IMG/VR virus record: IMGVR_UViG_3300032895_000397
Span: 1-31,164 of that record
DNA: 31,164 nt
Reading direction: 5' to 3' (one strand)
Source: a virus
Every line of letters starts with the position of its first letter. Within the stretch, counting starts at the first letter, position 1. Positions 1 to 6,911 of the stretch are shown here, in pieces. The position numbers were made by a program, and so were the translations under genes. The notes beneath the pieces were generated by a model. That model saw only the letters and a program-made list of their open reading frames with translations, did not search any database and was not told the DNA's origin.

Positions 1-777
1 TCAGCCTCGCCGAACCTGCCCCCAGGGGGTCACGTTGCAATGGAGCACGTTTTCAGATCGACCGTCGATAACCATCTTGAAAGACTTGCCCGCGTCATCT
101 GTTACATCGTAATGGAAGCCGGGTGGAACTTCATAGCAGAAGCGGAACGACTTGCGCTGTTCTCGGTCCGCATTCGAGCGCCCGTGCTTGGAAGGGTCGA
201 TTCGAAAGCGTCTATTTCGATCATCGATCCACGAACGAATGCCTCGGCTGTCGGGACGCCTGTGGCCTTGCTCCACTTCTTTGAGGAGTTGCGCTGCTCC
301 GTCAAATCGTTCGGTCGAGTATACATCGCAATGCCGCCAAAAATTGGATGTTGCGGCGTTCGTCGCGAAAACGGGCGGAGGTAAGAGAAGAGCATGCCTC
401 AGATCCTTCGGCGCCAGCTCTTGAAGCCAAAGTTCATCCATCTTTGTAATATTGCGCAGGTTTTCCTGGAGAACTGGCCACGCCAGATCTTTTAGAGGTT
501 CGCGCAGCCGAGAAAGATGAACGCGGCAATCATAATGAAACCGTCGCTTTATCTCCGCCCAGTCCCTGTTCGCGGGAATGACAATGTGGGTGAACCCATC
601 GCCGACCCCCTTGGCGAGCTCGTCCAATTCCGGTTCTGAGAATGCTCCAAGTGAATTTGAGGAAGCCGGTGTGCTGCGAAATTGGTGCCCCGGTGGTAGC
701 GCTTCATGCCAATTCGACGATTCTTGCTTGAGACGCCGATGAAGACTGATTGGCAAGCCAAACAGGTGCACTTTCAT
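1..777 (-). CDS. Unrecognised protein, coupled partner of the OST-HTH gene (258 aa)
   Basis: I do not recognise this family. The protein is soluble-looking, with no signal peptide or membrane segment, and is rich in Arg, Trp, His and acidic residues. Its last 45 residues contain a compact segment (VPPGFHYDVTDD, then VIDGR, then HCNVTPWG) that looks like a conserved C-terminal motif. A start at 807 is possible, but the ATG at 777 is preferred because it overlaps the stop of the upstream gene as ATGA (774-777), the usual sign of translational coupling. The stop lies at the very first bases of the window, so the gene is complete. The two genes form one minus-strand cassette. Function is unknown; a joint role with the OST-HTH protein is inferred only from coupling. 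Confidence 0.75.
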   Translation of the reverse strand: MKVHLFGLPISLHRRLKQESSNWHEALPPGHQFRSTPASSNSLGAFSEPELDELAKGVGDGFTHIVIPANRDWAEIKRRFHYDCRVHLSRLREPLKDLAWPVLQENLRNITKMDELWLQELAPKDLRHALLLPPPVFATNAATSNFWRHCDVYSTERFDGAAQLLKEVEQGHRRPDSRGIRSWIDDRNRRFRIDPSKHGRSNADREQRKSFRFCYEVPPGFHYDVTDDAGKSFKMVIDGRSENVLHCNVTPWGQVRRG

Positions 778-1619
778 TTTTTTTCTCGCGTCACTTTCAG
801 AACCCACTCCAGCGGCACGCGAAGTTGTAGAAGATCCTCGATGGGAAGGTTGTCAAGAAAGTTGTAAAGCTCTGACCGCTGCCCGATGCTGTGTGTCTTC
901 ATTGGCATCGCTTCTTTTAGGGCGCCCACATCGCTACGCGAGGTTCCGCTACACCAGCGCTCTTCAGGCACATTGTTCGCCGACGCCCATGCCGCGACGT
1001 AATCGGTTATCTGCTTTTGCAGATATCGATTCCAGGCATGCGTGACTGACGGATTTTCGCGGACCCGTCGCGCAAATTGATTGAAGACAGAAGTACCCGT
1101 CGCGTCCAGCGACGACAGAAGAGAGCCTCTCACATTTTCAGCCTGCTCTTCGGAAAAACTGCGTCTCCAAGCAATCTGCACGTCCCGTGTCACTGGCTCA
1201 ATGATAATGCCGTTCCTCGCAGCGGGGAGATTCTCGACGAAGATTTTGTCCTCGGTCGGATCGTACAACCGAACGGTGTTAGGGATGGGAAACTCTATGA
1301 ACGCGCGCCAGAAATCCCGACGCAATCGGGGCAGCGGACGAGCGTACGCCGAGAGGATGTCGCCCGCTGTCGCCGGGGCCAAGAGCATATCGCTACCAGC
1401 TCGAACCTGAACCGCGATGTCGGGCACCGTCTTGACGAAGTCAAGGAAGTTCCGCAGTCCAAGTTCGCGTTCGTTGAAAGTTGCGCCAATCGATGCCGCT
1501 TCATTCAGAAGCTGCGCCTTGACCAAAGCGCCGGGTATCGGGCTGTGGCGTTTGCCATACAGCCCTTGGACGACCCGAATCAGGAGCGCTTGCGAGTCCG
1601 TGAGATTCAAGAGGGACAC
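774..1619 (-). CDS. OST-HTH/LOTUS-like domain protein (281 aa)
   Basis: Residues about 8-80 resemble an OST-HTH (LOTUS) winged helix: LLIRVVQGLYGKR, then LLNEAASIGATFNERELG, then NFLDFVKTVPDIAVQ, then DMLLAP. This follows the family pattern in which a G-(L/F)-x-x-F-x-D-F-(L/V) helix precedes a 'PD' turn and a short beta strand. OST-HTH domains bind RNA and in bacteria are often found with NYN nucleases (established knowledge). The remaining 200 residues are not recognised and show no nuclease motif. The start is GTG, 6 nt after a -10-like TAAGAT, so the mRNA is probably leaderless. It is the first gene of a two-gene minus-strand cassette. The domain call was made by eye and needs a profile search. 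Confidence 0.65.
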   Translation of the reverse strand: MSLLNLTDSQALLIRVVQGLYGKRHSPIPGALVKAQLLNEAASIGATFNERELGLRNFLDFVKTVPDIAVQVRAGSDMLLAPATAGDILSAYARPLPRLRRDFWRAFIEFPIPNTVRLYDPTEDKIFVENLPAARNGIIIEPVTRDVQIAWRRSFSEEQAENVRGSLLSSLDATGTSVFNQFARRVRENPSVTHAWNRYLQKQITDYVAAWASANNVPEERWCSGTSRSDVGALKEAMPMKTHSIGQRSELYNFLDNLPIEDLLQLRVPLEWVLKVTREKK

Positions 1620-1625
1620 GTTGCA

Positions 1626-1631
1626 ATCTTA
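1626..1631 (-). promoter_or_regulatory. Putative leaderless promoter -10 of the OST-HTH cassette
   Basis: On the minus strand the hexamer TAAGAT lies 6 nt before the GTG at 1619, so transcription would begin at or next to the start codon. No clear -35 is seen. The -35 zone falls within the terminator hairpin at 1641-1659. Confidence 0.4.
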
Positions 1632-1635
1632 AACT

Positions 1636-1659
1636 AAAAAGGGCCGCTATTTGCGGCCC
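1636..1659 (-). terminator. Rho-independent terminator, minus-strand polarity
   Basis: A 7-bp G+C stem (1641-1647 with 1653-1659, loop TATTT) is followed on the minus strand by TTTTT (1640-1636). It would stop minus-strand transcripts arriving from the right. It sits only about 20 nt before the GTG of the OST-HTH gene, so it insulates that cassette from upstream transcription. Confidence 0.7.
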
Positions 1660-1879
1660 CTTCGGTGATTGCTTGTTTCAATCAGCCTAAGAAACTTATA
1701 TGCTCGCCCTGATCTTTGTAGGGTGTGTGCTTCCGTGAGATCGTCAATTCGCTAGCGAGTCACGAATTGGGACCCCACCCCCACTCGATCCCTTCCGCGT
1801 GAGCGCATGTCGCACATCACCGGAATCATCTCCATCATCGCCGATTGGACTAGATTCTGTCAATCGGATTAGTACTGGT

Positions 1880-1969
1880 CGCTGGATACCCGACCGGAAT
1901 CCCAGGGTGACCTTTGGTCCGTCACGTGATCGCGTGACTCACCCTGGGATTCCGGTCGGGTATCCAGCG
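1880..1969. repeat. Perfect 31-bp inverted repeat with nested inner hairpin
   Basis: The left arm 1880-1910 (beginning CGCTGGATACCCGACC) is exactly complementary to the right arm 1939-1969. The 28-nt centre contains a second inverted repeat, GTCACG (1921-1926) with CGTGAC (1933-1938) around TGATCG. The two stems are contiguous on the right side (1938/1939), with a 10-nt bulge on the left (1911-1920). The result is a single cruciform or RNA hairpin of about 37 bp. No U-run follows, so this is not a standard terminator. It resembles a MITE or REP-type palindromic element. Confidence 0.85.
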
Positions 1970-2235
1970 GGCACACGAAAGCTTTCCCCTTCGCTTTCGA
2001 ATCAGCGACATGCTGGGCACCTTCGGACTTGGGTCTGGTGCCAACCGTGCACGGATTGTGCTGAACCTGGAATAACGGCTTGCGATGGCCGTTGGGGCCT
2101 AAGGAACTTCAGCAACCCTCAGCGCATGTAGTTTCCGGGTATCCCCTTCGGATCGCGTCCTCCCGAACGCTACCTTCCTCGTGCGCCCCATCTCGACGTG
2201 CCGGGTCTTTCCGTCCCGCCTTCCGTTTCCAGCAG

Positions 2236-2252
2236 GCTATCTAAACGATAGC
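2236..2252. repeat. Short perfect inverted repeat (GCTATC-N5-GATAGC)
   Basis: A 6-bp perfect stem surrounds TAAAC. It has the size of an operator half-site pair. No adjacent promoter could be identified, so its role is open. Confidence 0.4.
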
Positions 2253-2400
2253 ATAATCAGCATCTTCCGCACTTTTTTCTTTCGGAGCATCTCGGGCTCC
2301 CCTTTGCTACGTGGCTTCGGCAATTCGTCAATCTTCGTCCGCAGCGATCTCTCAAATCCATTACGCAATTGATCGCGATGTCTCTCTTCTGCTGTACAAA

Positions 2401-2514
2401 CCCGACATTCCCGACATTCGGTAGCTAAGCCATTGATTCAACTTGATCGGCCGCTGTCGGGTCGCCCGGATTTCCCGACATCCAACCCGACAAAATCGAA
2501 CCAAAAACCCGACA
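2401..2514. repeat. Cluster of six CCCGACA repeats (iteron-like)
   Basis: CCCGACA occurs directly at 2401, 2410, 2474, 2486 and 2508, and inverted (TGTCGGG) at 2455-2461, six copies in 114 bp. The first two are in tandem with a 9-bp period. Between the copies lies CTAAGCCATTGATT (2425-2438), which recurs with one change at 3254-3267. The spacing is too irregular for CRISPR. A protein-binding array is the simplest reading. Confidence 0.6.
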
Positions 2515-2672
2515 GAACAAACTCACTCGGACACGCAAGGATCCTTGTCGCGCCCGCTTACAAACTTCTCTGTTGACGACTGAAAGCGCGCAGTGCTAAC
2601 AAAGGGTTGAACGCTGGCGAAGCGTTCCGTGCGGGCATACCCGCAATCCCACCTGGGCATTTCACCAGAACC

Positions 2673-3002
2673 ATGCGCAAAAACATCCGAATCGAAAACC
2701 CGGTCTCCGGGTGCGGGTTCACGTCGAAGAATCGCGCGCAGCGTTTCATAAAGCAGGGGCGGGCGGAATGGGTCGAAGCCGGAGTTTCGATACGGTTTGT
2801 TCAAACAGATCACCGCCACGTCTCCGCCCAGAAAACCGTAGACCAGACGCGGTATTGGTACGAGCGGGCGGCGAGCACCGGCTTGGCACAACTTTCAGAA
2901 CTGGCGAACTTGCCAATGATCGCGCCCGCCGTGGCCCTGGGAATCGGGCGACGGAAGGGTGCCAGCAGACACACGTTCTTGGCGACTCAGGGGCCAGGAT
3001 GA
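2673..3002 (+). CDS. Small hypothetical protein (109 aa)
   Basis: An open frame with phage-like codon use encodes a basic protein whose centre reads TSKNRAQRFIKQGRAEWVEAG, followed by SIRFV. This is a compact helix-strand motif similar in style to small phage proteins that I cannot name. No membrane segment or known catalytic motif is seen. The ATG at 2673 is chosen; an alternative ATG in frame at 2607 would add 22 residues and has no better ribosome site. An antisense frame covers part of the region but has less protein-like sequence. It lies alone between the two repeat clusters and may be read from a promoter near 2401-2514. Confidence 0.45.
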   Translation: MRKNIRIENPVSGCGFTSKNRAQRFIKQGRAEWVEAGVSIRFVQTDHRHVSAQKTVDQTRYWYERAASTGLAQLSELANLPMIAPAVALGIGRRKGASRHTFLATQGPG

Positions 3003-3211
3003 TCGGTTGTGCGGCCAAGTCCACTTTTGAAAGCTGTCGCGGCCACGCGCGCCCAAGGGACTCGATGGCCCAACCAGCCAGCCCGGCGCCAGCCGGCGCG
3101 ACACAGGTCACCGGGGCGCGAAACCGTGGCATTCCCTGCGTAGTGGCCGTTTCAGGGACCTGACTTGCGAGGCGGCGACCGCGGGTCGAATGGCGGCGCT
3201 ATCGGCCTAGT
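3003..3211. other. Short non-coding stretch before the repeat cluster
   Basis: With the following cluster this makes about 330 bases without a gene. It is G+C-rich, with small self-complementary segments such as GGCGCCAGCCGGCGC near 3089. Overlapping open frames here look like chance. Confidence 0.35.
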
Positions 3212-3324
3212 CAGGTTGTCATTTTCAGGTTGTCACCCCAGGTTGTCGGGCACCTAAGCCGTTGATTTTTCGAGAACGGGTTGGATTTTGGCAGGTTGTC
3301 ACCCCGTTTCAGGTTGTCACCCCC
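3212..3324. repeat. Five CAGGTTGTC repeats upstream of the methyltransferase operon
   Basis: CAGGTTGTC occurs at 3212, 3226, 3239, 3292 and 3310, all in the same direction. Three copies continue as ACCCC and one as GGG. The copy at 3239-3250 contains TTGTCGGG, which is the inverse of the CCCGACAA form at 2486-2493, so this cluster is related to the left one in opposite orientation. The last copy ends only a few bases before the ATG at 3330. It is a candidate operator controlling the methyltransferase operon. Confidence 0.65.
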
Positions 3325-3329
3325 GTCTA

Positions 3330-4847
3330 ATGCATCTCCCAACGCAGATTGAGCTTCGCCGGGTCGCACAACTTCTGCCCGACGCGCGCAACAGCCGCGT
3401 TCATTCGGACGAGCAGGTTGCCCAACTCGCCAGCTCCATCCGTGAATTTGGGTGGACCAACCCGGTGCTGATCGGCCCAGACGGGACCATCATCGCCGGG
3501 CACGCGCGAGTGCTGGCCGCCCGACTGCTCGGAATGGCCGAAGTTCCGGTGATCGTGCTGGAGCACCTGACCGAGACGCAACGGCGCGCCTTGGTCATCG
3601 CCGATAACAAGCTGGCCCTCAACGCGGGTTGGAACGACGAGATGCTTCGTCTGGAAGTCGAGGCCCTCCAGGAGGACGGTTTCGACTTGAACGTGGTCGG
3701 CTTCAACGACGACGAGTTGCGCGTCCTGCTCGCGGATGGAATCGGCGGCGCGATCGCGGGCGACGCGGCGGGCGAAGAAGAGATTCCGGAAGCGCCGGTC
3801 AATCCGGTCACTCTCGCCGGCGACGTCTGGGTGATCGGGCGCCACCGGCTGATCTGTGGCGACTGCCGCGATCCCCGCGTGGTGGCGCAGGTCCTCGAGG
3901 GCGCCCGCGCGAACGTCGTGATCACGTCACCGCCATACGCGACGCAGCGCGAGTACGACCCGTCGAGCGGCTTCGAGCCGGTCCCGCCGGAAAAATATGT
4001 CGGATGGTACGCGCTGGTGGCGGCGAACATCGGGTCGATCCTCGCCGACGACGGTTCCTACTTCTTGAACATCAAAGCTCACGCCGACGACGGCGAGCGG
4101 AATCTGTACGTGATGGACCTGGTGCTTGCGCATCGGCGCATCTGGGGCTGGCGATTTGTGGATGAGTTCTGCTGGCGCAAGACCGACAACGGCGTTCCGG
4201 GCGGATGGGGCAATCGGTTTAAGAACGCGTGGGAGCCGATCTTCCATTTCTGCCGCCAGTCTGAGATCAAGTTCCGGCCGAAGGAGGTCGGGCACGTTTC
4301 CGAGGACTGCTTCGATTACTCACCGAATAATCCGAAGTCGACGTCGGGCAGCGGCCTGCTCGGAACCGGCGCGCGCGGCGACGCGGCGGGCCAGCCTGGC
4401 GCCGATGACAGCGGCGGTCGGTTTACCGGCATCGCGCGCCCGAGCAACGTGATCGAAGTGAAGACGGAGAGCAGCCAGGGATCGCACTCGGCTCCGTTCC
4501 CGCGGGTGTTGGTCGAGTTTTTCGTGAAAGCGTTTTCCGATGCCGGCGACGTGGTGTTCGATCCGTTCCTGGGGAGCGGAACCACGATGGCCGCGGCGCA
4601 TGTGCTGGGGCGCACCGGATGCGGCTGCGAGATTTCGCCGGCATACTGCGACGTGATCCTGCATCGGATGAAGGAATTGACGGGCGAGGAACCGGTGCTC
4701 GTTGCCACGGGCAAGTCGCTGACCGAAGTCGCGCAGGAACGCGGCGCCACCGGCGACCAGGTGGAGAATCCGCGGCTGAAAGACAGCCGCCGGATTCAGC
4801 ACGACGGTGTGCGGCCGAACTACGGTCCGAGGCGGAAGGCGTCATGA
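3330..4847 (+). CDS. ParB-domain DNA methyltransferase, TSPPY type (505 aa)
   Basis: This is a site-specific DNA methyltransferase with an N-terminal ParB/Srx-like domain (residues about 3-110, including the HSDEQVAQLASSI and IIAGHARVLAA blocks). The catalytic motif IV is TSPPY (S200-Y203). The AdoMet-binding motif I is DPFLGSGTT, starting at D411. The order IV then I marks the beta class. TSPPY is commonest in N4-cytosine enzymes but also occurs in adenine enzymes, so the modified base is uncertain. The track-length frame could begin at a TTG (3288), but that start lies inside the repeat cluster; ATG 3330 fits the conserved domain start. Its end overlaps the next gene as ATGA. Phage enzymes of this kind are thought to protect DNA from restriction. 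Confidence 0.9.
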   Translation: MHLPTQIELRRVAQLLPDARNSRVHSDEQVAQLASSIREFGWTNPVLIGPDGTIIAGHARVLAARLLGMAEVPVIVLEHLTETQRRALVIADNKLALNAGWNDEMLRLEVEALQEDGFDLNVVGFNDDELRVLLADGIGGAIAGDAAGEEEIPEAPVNPVTLAGDVWVIGRHRLICGDCRDPRVVAQVLEGARANVVITSPPYATQREYDPSSGFEPVPPEKYVGWYALVAANIGSILADDGSYFLNIKAHADDGERNLYVMDLVLAHRRIWGWRFVDEFCWRKTDNGVPGGWGNRFKNAWEPIFHFCRQSEIKFRPKEVGHVSEDCFDYSPNNPKSTSGSGLLGTGARGDAAGQPGADDSGGRFTGIARPSNVIEVKTESSQGSHSAPFPRVLVEFFVKAFSDAGDVVFDPFLGSGTTMAAAHVLGRTGCGCEISPAYCDVILHRMKELTGEEPVLVATGKSLTEVAQERGATGDQVENPRLKDSRRIQHDGVRPNYGPRRKAS

Positions 4848-6094
4848 TCGATCTATCGCGTCTGGTTGTCCAGATCTGGACAATTGATCGGCTGCTGCCC
4901 TACATCCGCAACGCTCGCACGCACAGCGACGAACAGGTGGCGCAGGTCGCCGCGAGCATTCGGGAGTTCGGGTGGACGAACCCGATTCTCGTCGCGGGCG
5001 ATGGGACGATCATCGCCGGCCATGCGCGATTGGCGGCTGCCCGCAAGCTGAAGATGACCGAGGTGCCGGTAATCGTTCTCGATCATCTGACCGAAGCGCA
5101 GCGGCGTGCGCTGGTCCTGGCGGATAACAAGCTCGCGCTGAACGCCGGTTGGGACGAAGATATGCTGCGCGTCGAGTTGCAGTCGCTGCAGGAGGGCGGG
5201 TTCGATCTTGACGTGGTGGGCTTCTCGGACGAAGAGTTGGAGGACCTGCTGCGTGATCCGGAAGAGGCCAATGCCGGCCTGACCGATGAGGATGCCGTTC
5301 CCGATGAACTGGAGCGCGCGATCAGCGTGCCTGGTGACGTCTGGATCATGGGTCCGCACCGACTGCTCTGCGGCGATGCGACACAGATGGATGTGGTCGA
5401 GAAGGTTCTCGCTGGTGGCTTGGCCGACATGGTCTTCACCGATCCGCCGTACAACGTGGCTTATGAGGGCAAGACCGCGAAGAAATTGACGATCGGGAAC
5501 GATGCGCTTGGCGAAAAGTTTTACGAGTTCCTGCGGGAGGCGTGTGCGAACATGCTCGCGGTTTCCAAGGGCGCGATCTATATCTGCATGTCTTCATCGG
5601 AGTTGCACACACTCTTCCGCGCGTTCACCGACGCGGGCGGGCACTGGTCCACTTTCGTTATTTGGGCCAAGCATCATTTCACGCTGGGCAGATCCGATTA
5701 TCAGCGCCAGTATGAGCCGATCCTGTACGGCTGGCGGAAAGGCGTTGATCACTTCTGGTGCGGCGGTCGCGATCAGGGTGACGTGTGGTTCATCAAGCGG
5801 CCAATGGCAAACCTGGAGCATCCGACCATGAAACCGGTCGAACTGGCCGAGCGCGCGATTCGCAACAGCAGCAAGTCTCGCGACACGATTCTCGATGTGT
5901 TCGGTGGATCGGGAACAACGCTGATTGCGTGCCAGAAGTCGGGACGCCAGTCGCGGCTGGTTGAGATGGAGCCGAAATACTGTGATGTCATTATCCGGCG
6001 ATGGCAGGAATTCACAGGGAAACAGGCCGTTCTTGAAAACGACGGACGGACATTCGATCAAGTGTCAAGTGAACGCGGAGCACTGGCGGCGTGA
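4844..6094 (+). CDS. ParB-domain DNA methyltransferase, DPPY type (416 aa)
   Basis: This is a second ParB-methyltransferase fusion and a clear paralogue of the gene before it: the N-terminal ParB blocks (HSDEQVAQVAASIREFGWTN, ADNKLALNAGW) are nearly the same. The catalytic motif IV is TDPPYNVAY (D200-Y203), typical of N6-adenine enzymes. Motif I is DVFGGSGTT from D351, so it too is beta class. The start at 4844 is set by the ATGA overlap with the upstream stop; an in-frame upstream start at 4619 would only extend it into the neighbouring gene. It lacks the insert of roughly 60 residues between the motifs that the first enzyme has. The two may have different target sites or work as a pair. Confidence 0.9.
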   Translation: MIDLSRLVVQIWTIDRLLPYIRNARTHSDEQVAQVAASIREFGWTNPILVAGDGTIIAGHARLAAARKLKMTEVPVIVLDHLTEAQRRALVLADNKLALNAGWDEDMLRVELQSLQEGGFDLDVVGFSDEELEDLLRDPEEANAGLTDEDAVPDELERAISVPGDVWIMGPHRLLCGDATQMDVVEKVLAGGLADMVFTDPPYNVAYEGKTAKKLTIGNDALGEKFYEFLREACANMLAVSKGAIYICMSSSELHTLFRAFTDAGGHWSTFVIWAKHHFTLGRSDYQRQYEPILYGWRKGVDHFWCGGRDQGDVWFIKRPMANLEHPTMKPVELAERAIRNSSKSRDTILDVFGGSGTTLIACQKSGRQSRLVEMEPKYCDVIIRRWQEFTGKQAVLENDGRTFDQVSSERGALAA

Positions 6095-6227
6095 TGTTGA
6101 GCGGTGCATCGAAGAGATCGCCGAGGTCGAACGGCTGCTACTTGACGGCCATTTGGACGTTCAGGGCCTGTGCATGGCGCTCGCGGACTGGTCAGCGGAA
6201 TTGAGGTTTCTCCGGGCTGAACGGTAG
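6069..6227 (+). CDS. Small helical protein, coupled to the methyltransferase (52 aa)
   Basis: A GTG start at 6069 gives a 52-residue protein overlapping the end of the methyltransferase by 26 nt. It is predicted mostly helical and acidic (DVERCIEEIAEVERLLLDG, then LADWSAELRFLRAER). No family is recognised. Codon use resembles the neighbours and the amphipathic helices look real. It could be a small regulator or structural protein. The start is uncertain because no strong ribosome site is visible. Confidence 0.5.
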   Translation: MNAEHWRRDVERCIEEIAEVERLLLDGHLDVQGLCMALADWSAELRFLRAER

Positions 6228-6302
6228 GAGGATTGAGACGGCGCATGCACGACGGACCCCCGCGAAGCTGTAAGATGTTTTTCGAGGACCACACTCGCAG
6301 AG

Positions 6303-6857
6303 ATGCAAGTCTTCTATGCATTGCCTTTCGTTCTGCTTTCCCTGGTCACTTTTCTGCTCTTTCTGGTGATTCCGCGGTTCCGCAAGTACGCGCTTCGAGC
6401 GCTTGTCGTACCCGCGGCGTTCGGCGGTTTGTCAATCGTTTTCCTGCTGCTTGGCGCAATACTTGGGGACGCAGTCGTTGAGCATCTTCGGCTTGGCGGG
6501 GTGCAAGTTATAGCGGTGGCTCTCGAGATAACGCTTTACATCAGCGGAGGCGCGCTGGGTGCTTGGCTGGCTGTAAAGGTTGTTAGGCGCTTCGAGGAAG
6601 GCTTGCTCAAGGCGCCTCACGCGAGAGAGCTGGCCATTCGCCTCGTGATTGGACTCATTGTCTTTGGGCTGGTTTCCTTCGTCTCGATGGGAGTCGCTGA
6701 AGGATTCGACACGGGATCGGATAGCGTGCGGGAGTTTCTCTTGATGGCGGCTGCATCTCTTCTCGTCGGTTTATCGGCTGGCACTTTGGCTTACCTACTC
6801 GCAAAGAGAATTCAGGGGCGAGCACTAGTCTCCAGAGAACCCTCAAACGCGCAGTAA
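6303..6857 (+). CDS. Integral membrane protein, cargo candidate (184 aa)
   Basis: The protein has about five hydrophobic segments (residues about 2-24, 34-55, 65-92, 112-130 and 145-165), joined by short Arg/Lys-rich loops. No catalytic motif is visible. The gene is visibly less G+C-rich than the terminase genes. A -10-like TAAGAT lies at 6271-6276, 26 nt before the ATG, without a clear -35. It is followed by a hairpin terminator shared with the convergent DUF3489 gene. It has the profile of a moron gene; a role at the envelope such as superinfection exclusion is possible but not shown. It is not a holin-sized protein in a lysis cassette. Confidence 0.7.
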   Translation: MQVFYALPFVLLSLVTFLLFLVIPRFRKYALRALVVPAAFGGLSIVFLLLGAILGDAVVEHLRLGGVQVIAVALEITLYISGGALGAWLAVKVVRRFEEGLLKAPHARELAIRLVIGLIVFGLVSFVSMGVAEGFDTGSDSVREFLLMAAASLLVGLSAGTLAYLLAKRIQGRALVSREPSNAQ

Positions 6858-6859
6858 TG

Positions 6860-6890
6860 AAAAAAGCCGCCCTTTCGAGAGCGGCTCTTT
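6860..6890. terminator. Bidirectional hairpin terminator between convergent genes
   Basis: The stem AGCCGC (6865-6870) pairs with GCGGCT (6881-6886), with an inner CT-TTCG-AG tetraloop hairpin. Six A residues (6860-6865) give a T-run for the minus-strand DUF3489 gene, and CTTTAT follows on the plus strand. It lies just after the TAA at 6857. Confidence 0.75.
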
Positions 6891-6911
6891 ATCTGCGCGT
6901 TTTGGGATTCT

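Larger units (their letters stand above)
1660..2606. other. Non-coding region with many inverted repeats
   Basis: No convincing gene is seen: the open frames here lack a start context and recognisable protein sequence. The region holds short inverted repeats at 1666-1684 (TGATTG/CAATCA), 1746-1768 (AATTCG/CGAATT) and 2236-2252, the large 31-bp repeat at 1880-1969, and the CCCGACA cluster at 2401-2514. It looks more A+T-rich than the structural genes. It may hold regulatory or replication signals, or the remains of a mobile element. Confidence 0.5.

Noticed and set aside
1880-1969. Possible integron attC site
   Set aside because: The arms are perfectly complementary and lack the GTTRRRY/RYYYAAC core pattern of attC.
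2523-2891. Minus-strand frame of 122 codons
   Set aside because: It overlaps the small plus-strand gene and has a less protein-like sequence, with no ribosome site; kept out of the list though not excluded.
2401-3324. Possible CRISPR array
   Set aside because: The repeats are 7-9 bp with irregular spacing, too short and uneven for CRISPR, and no cas gene is present.
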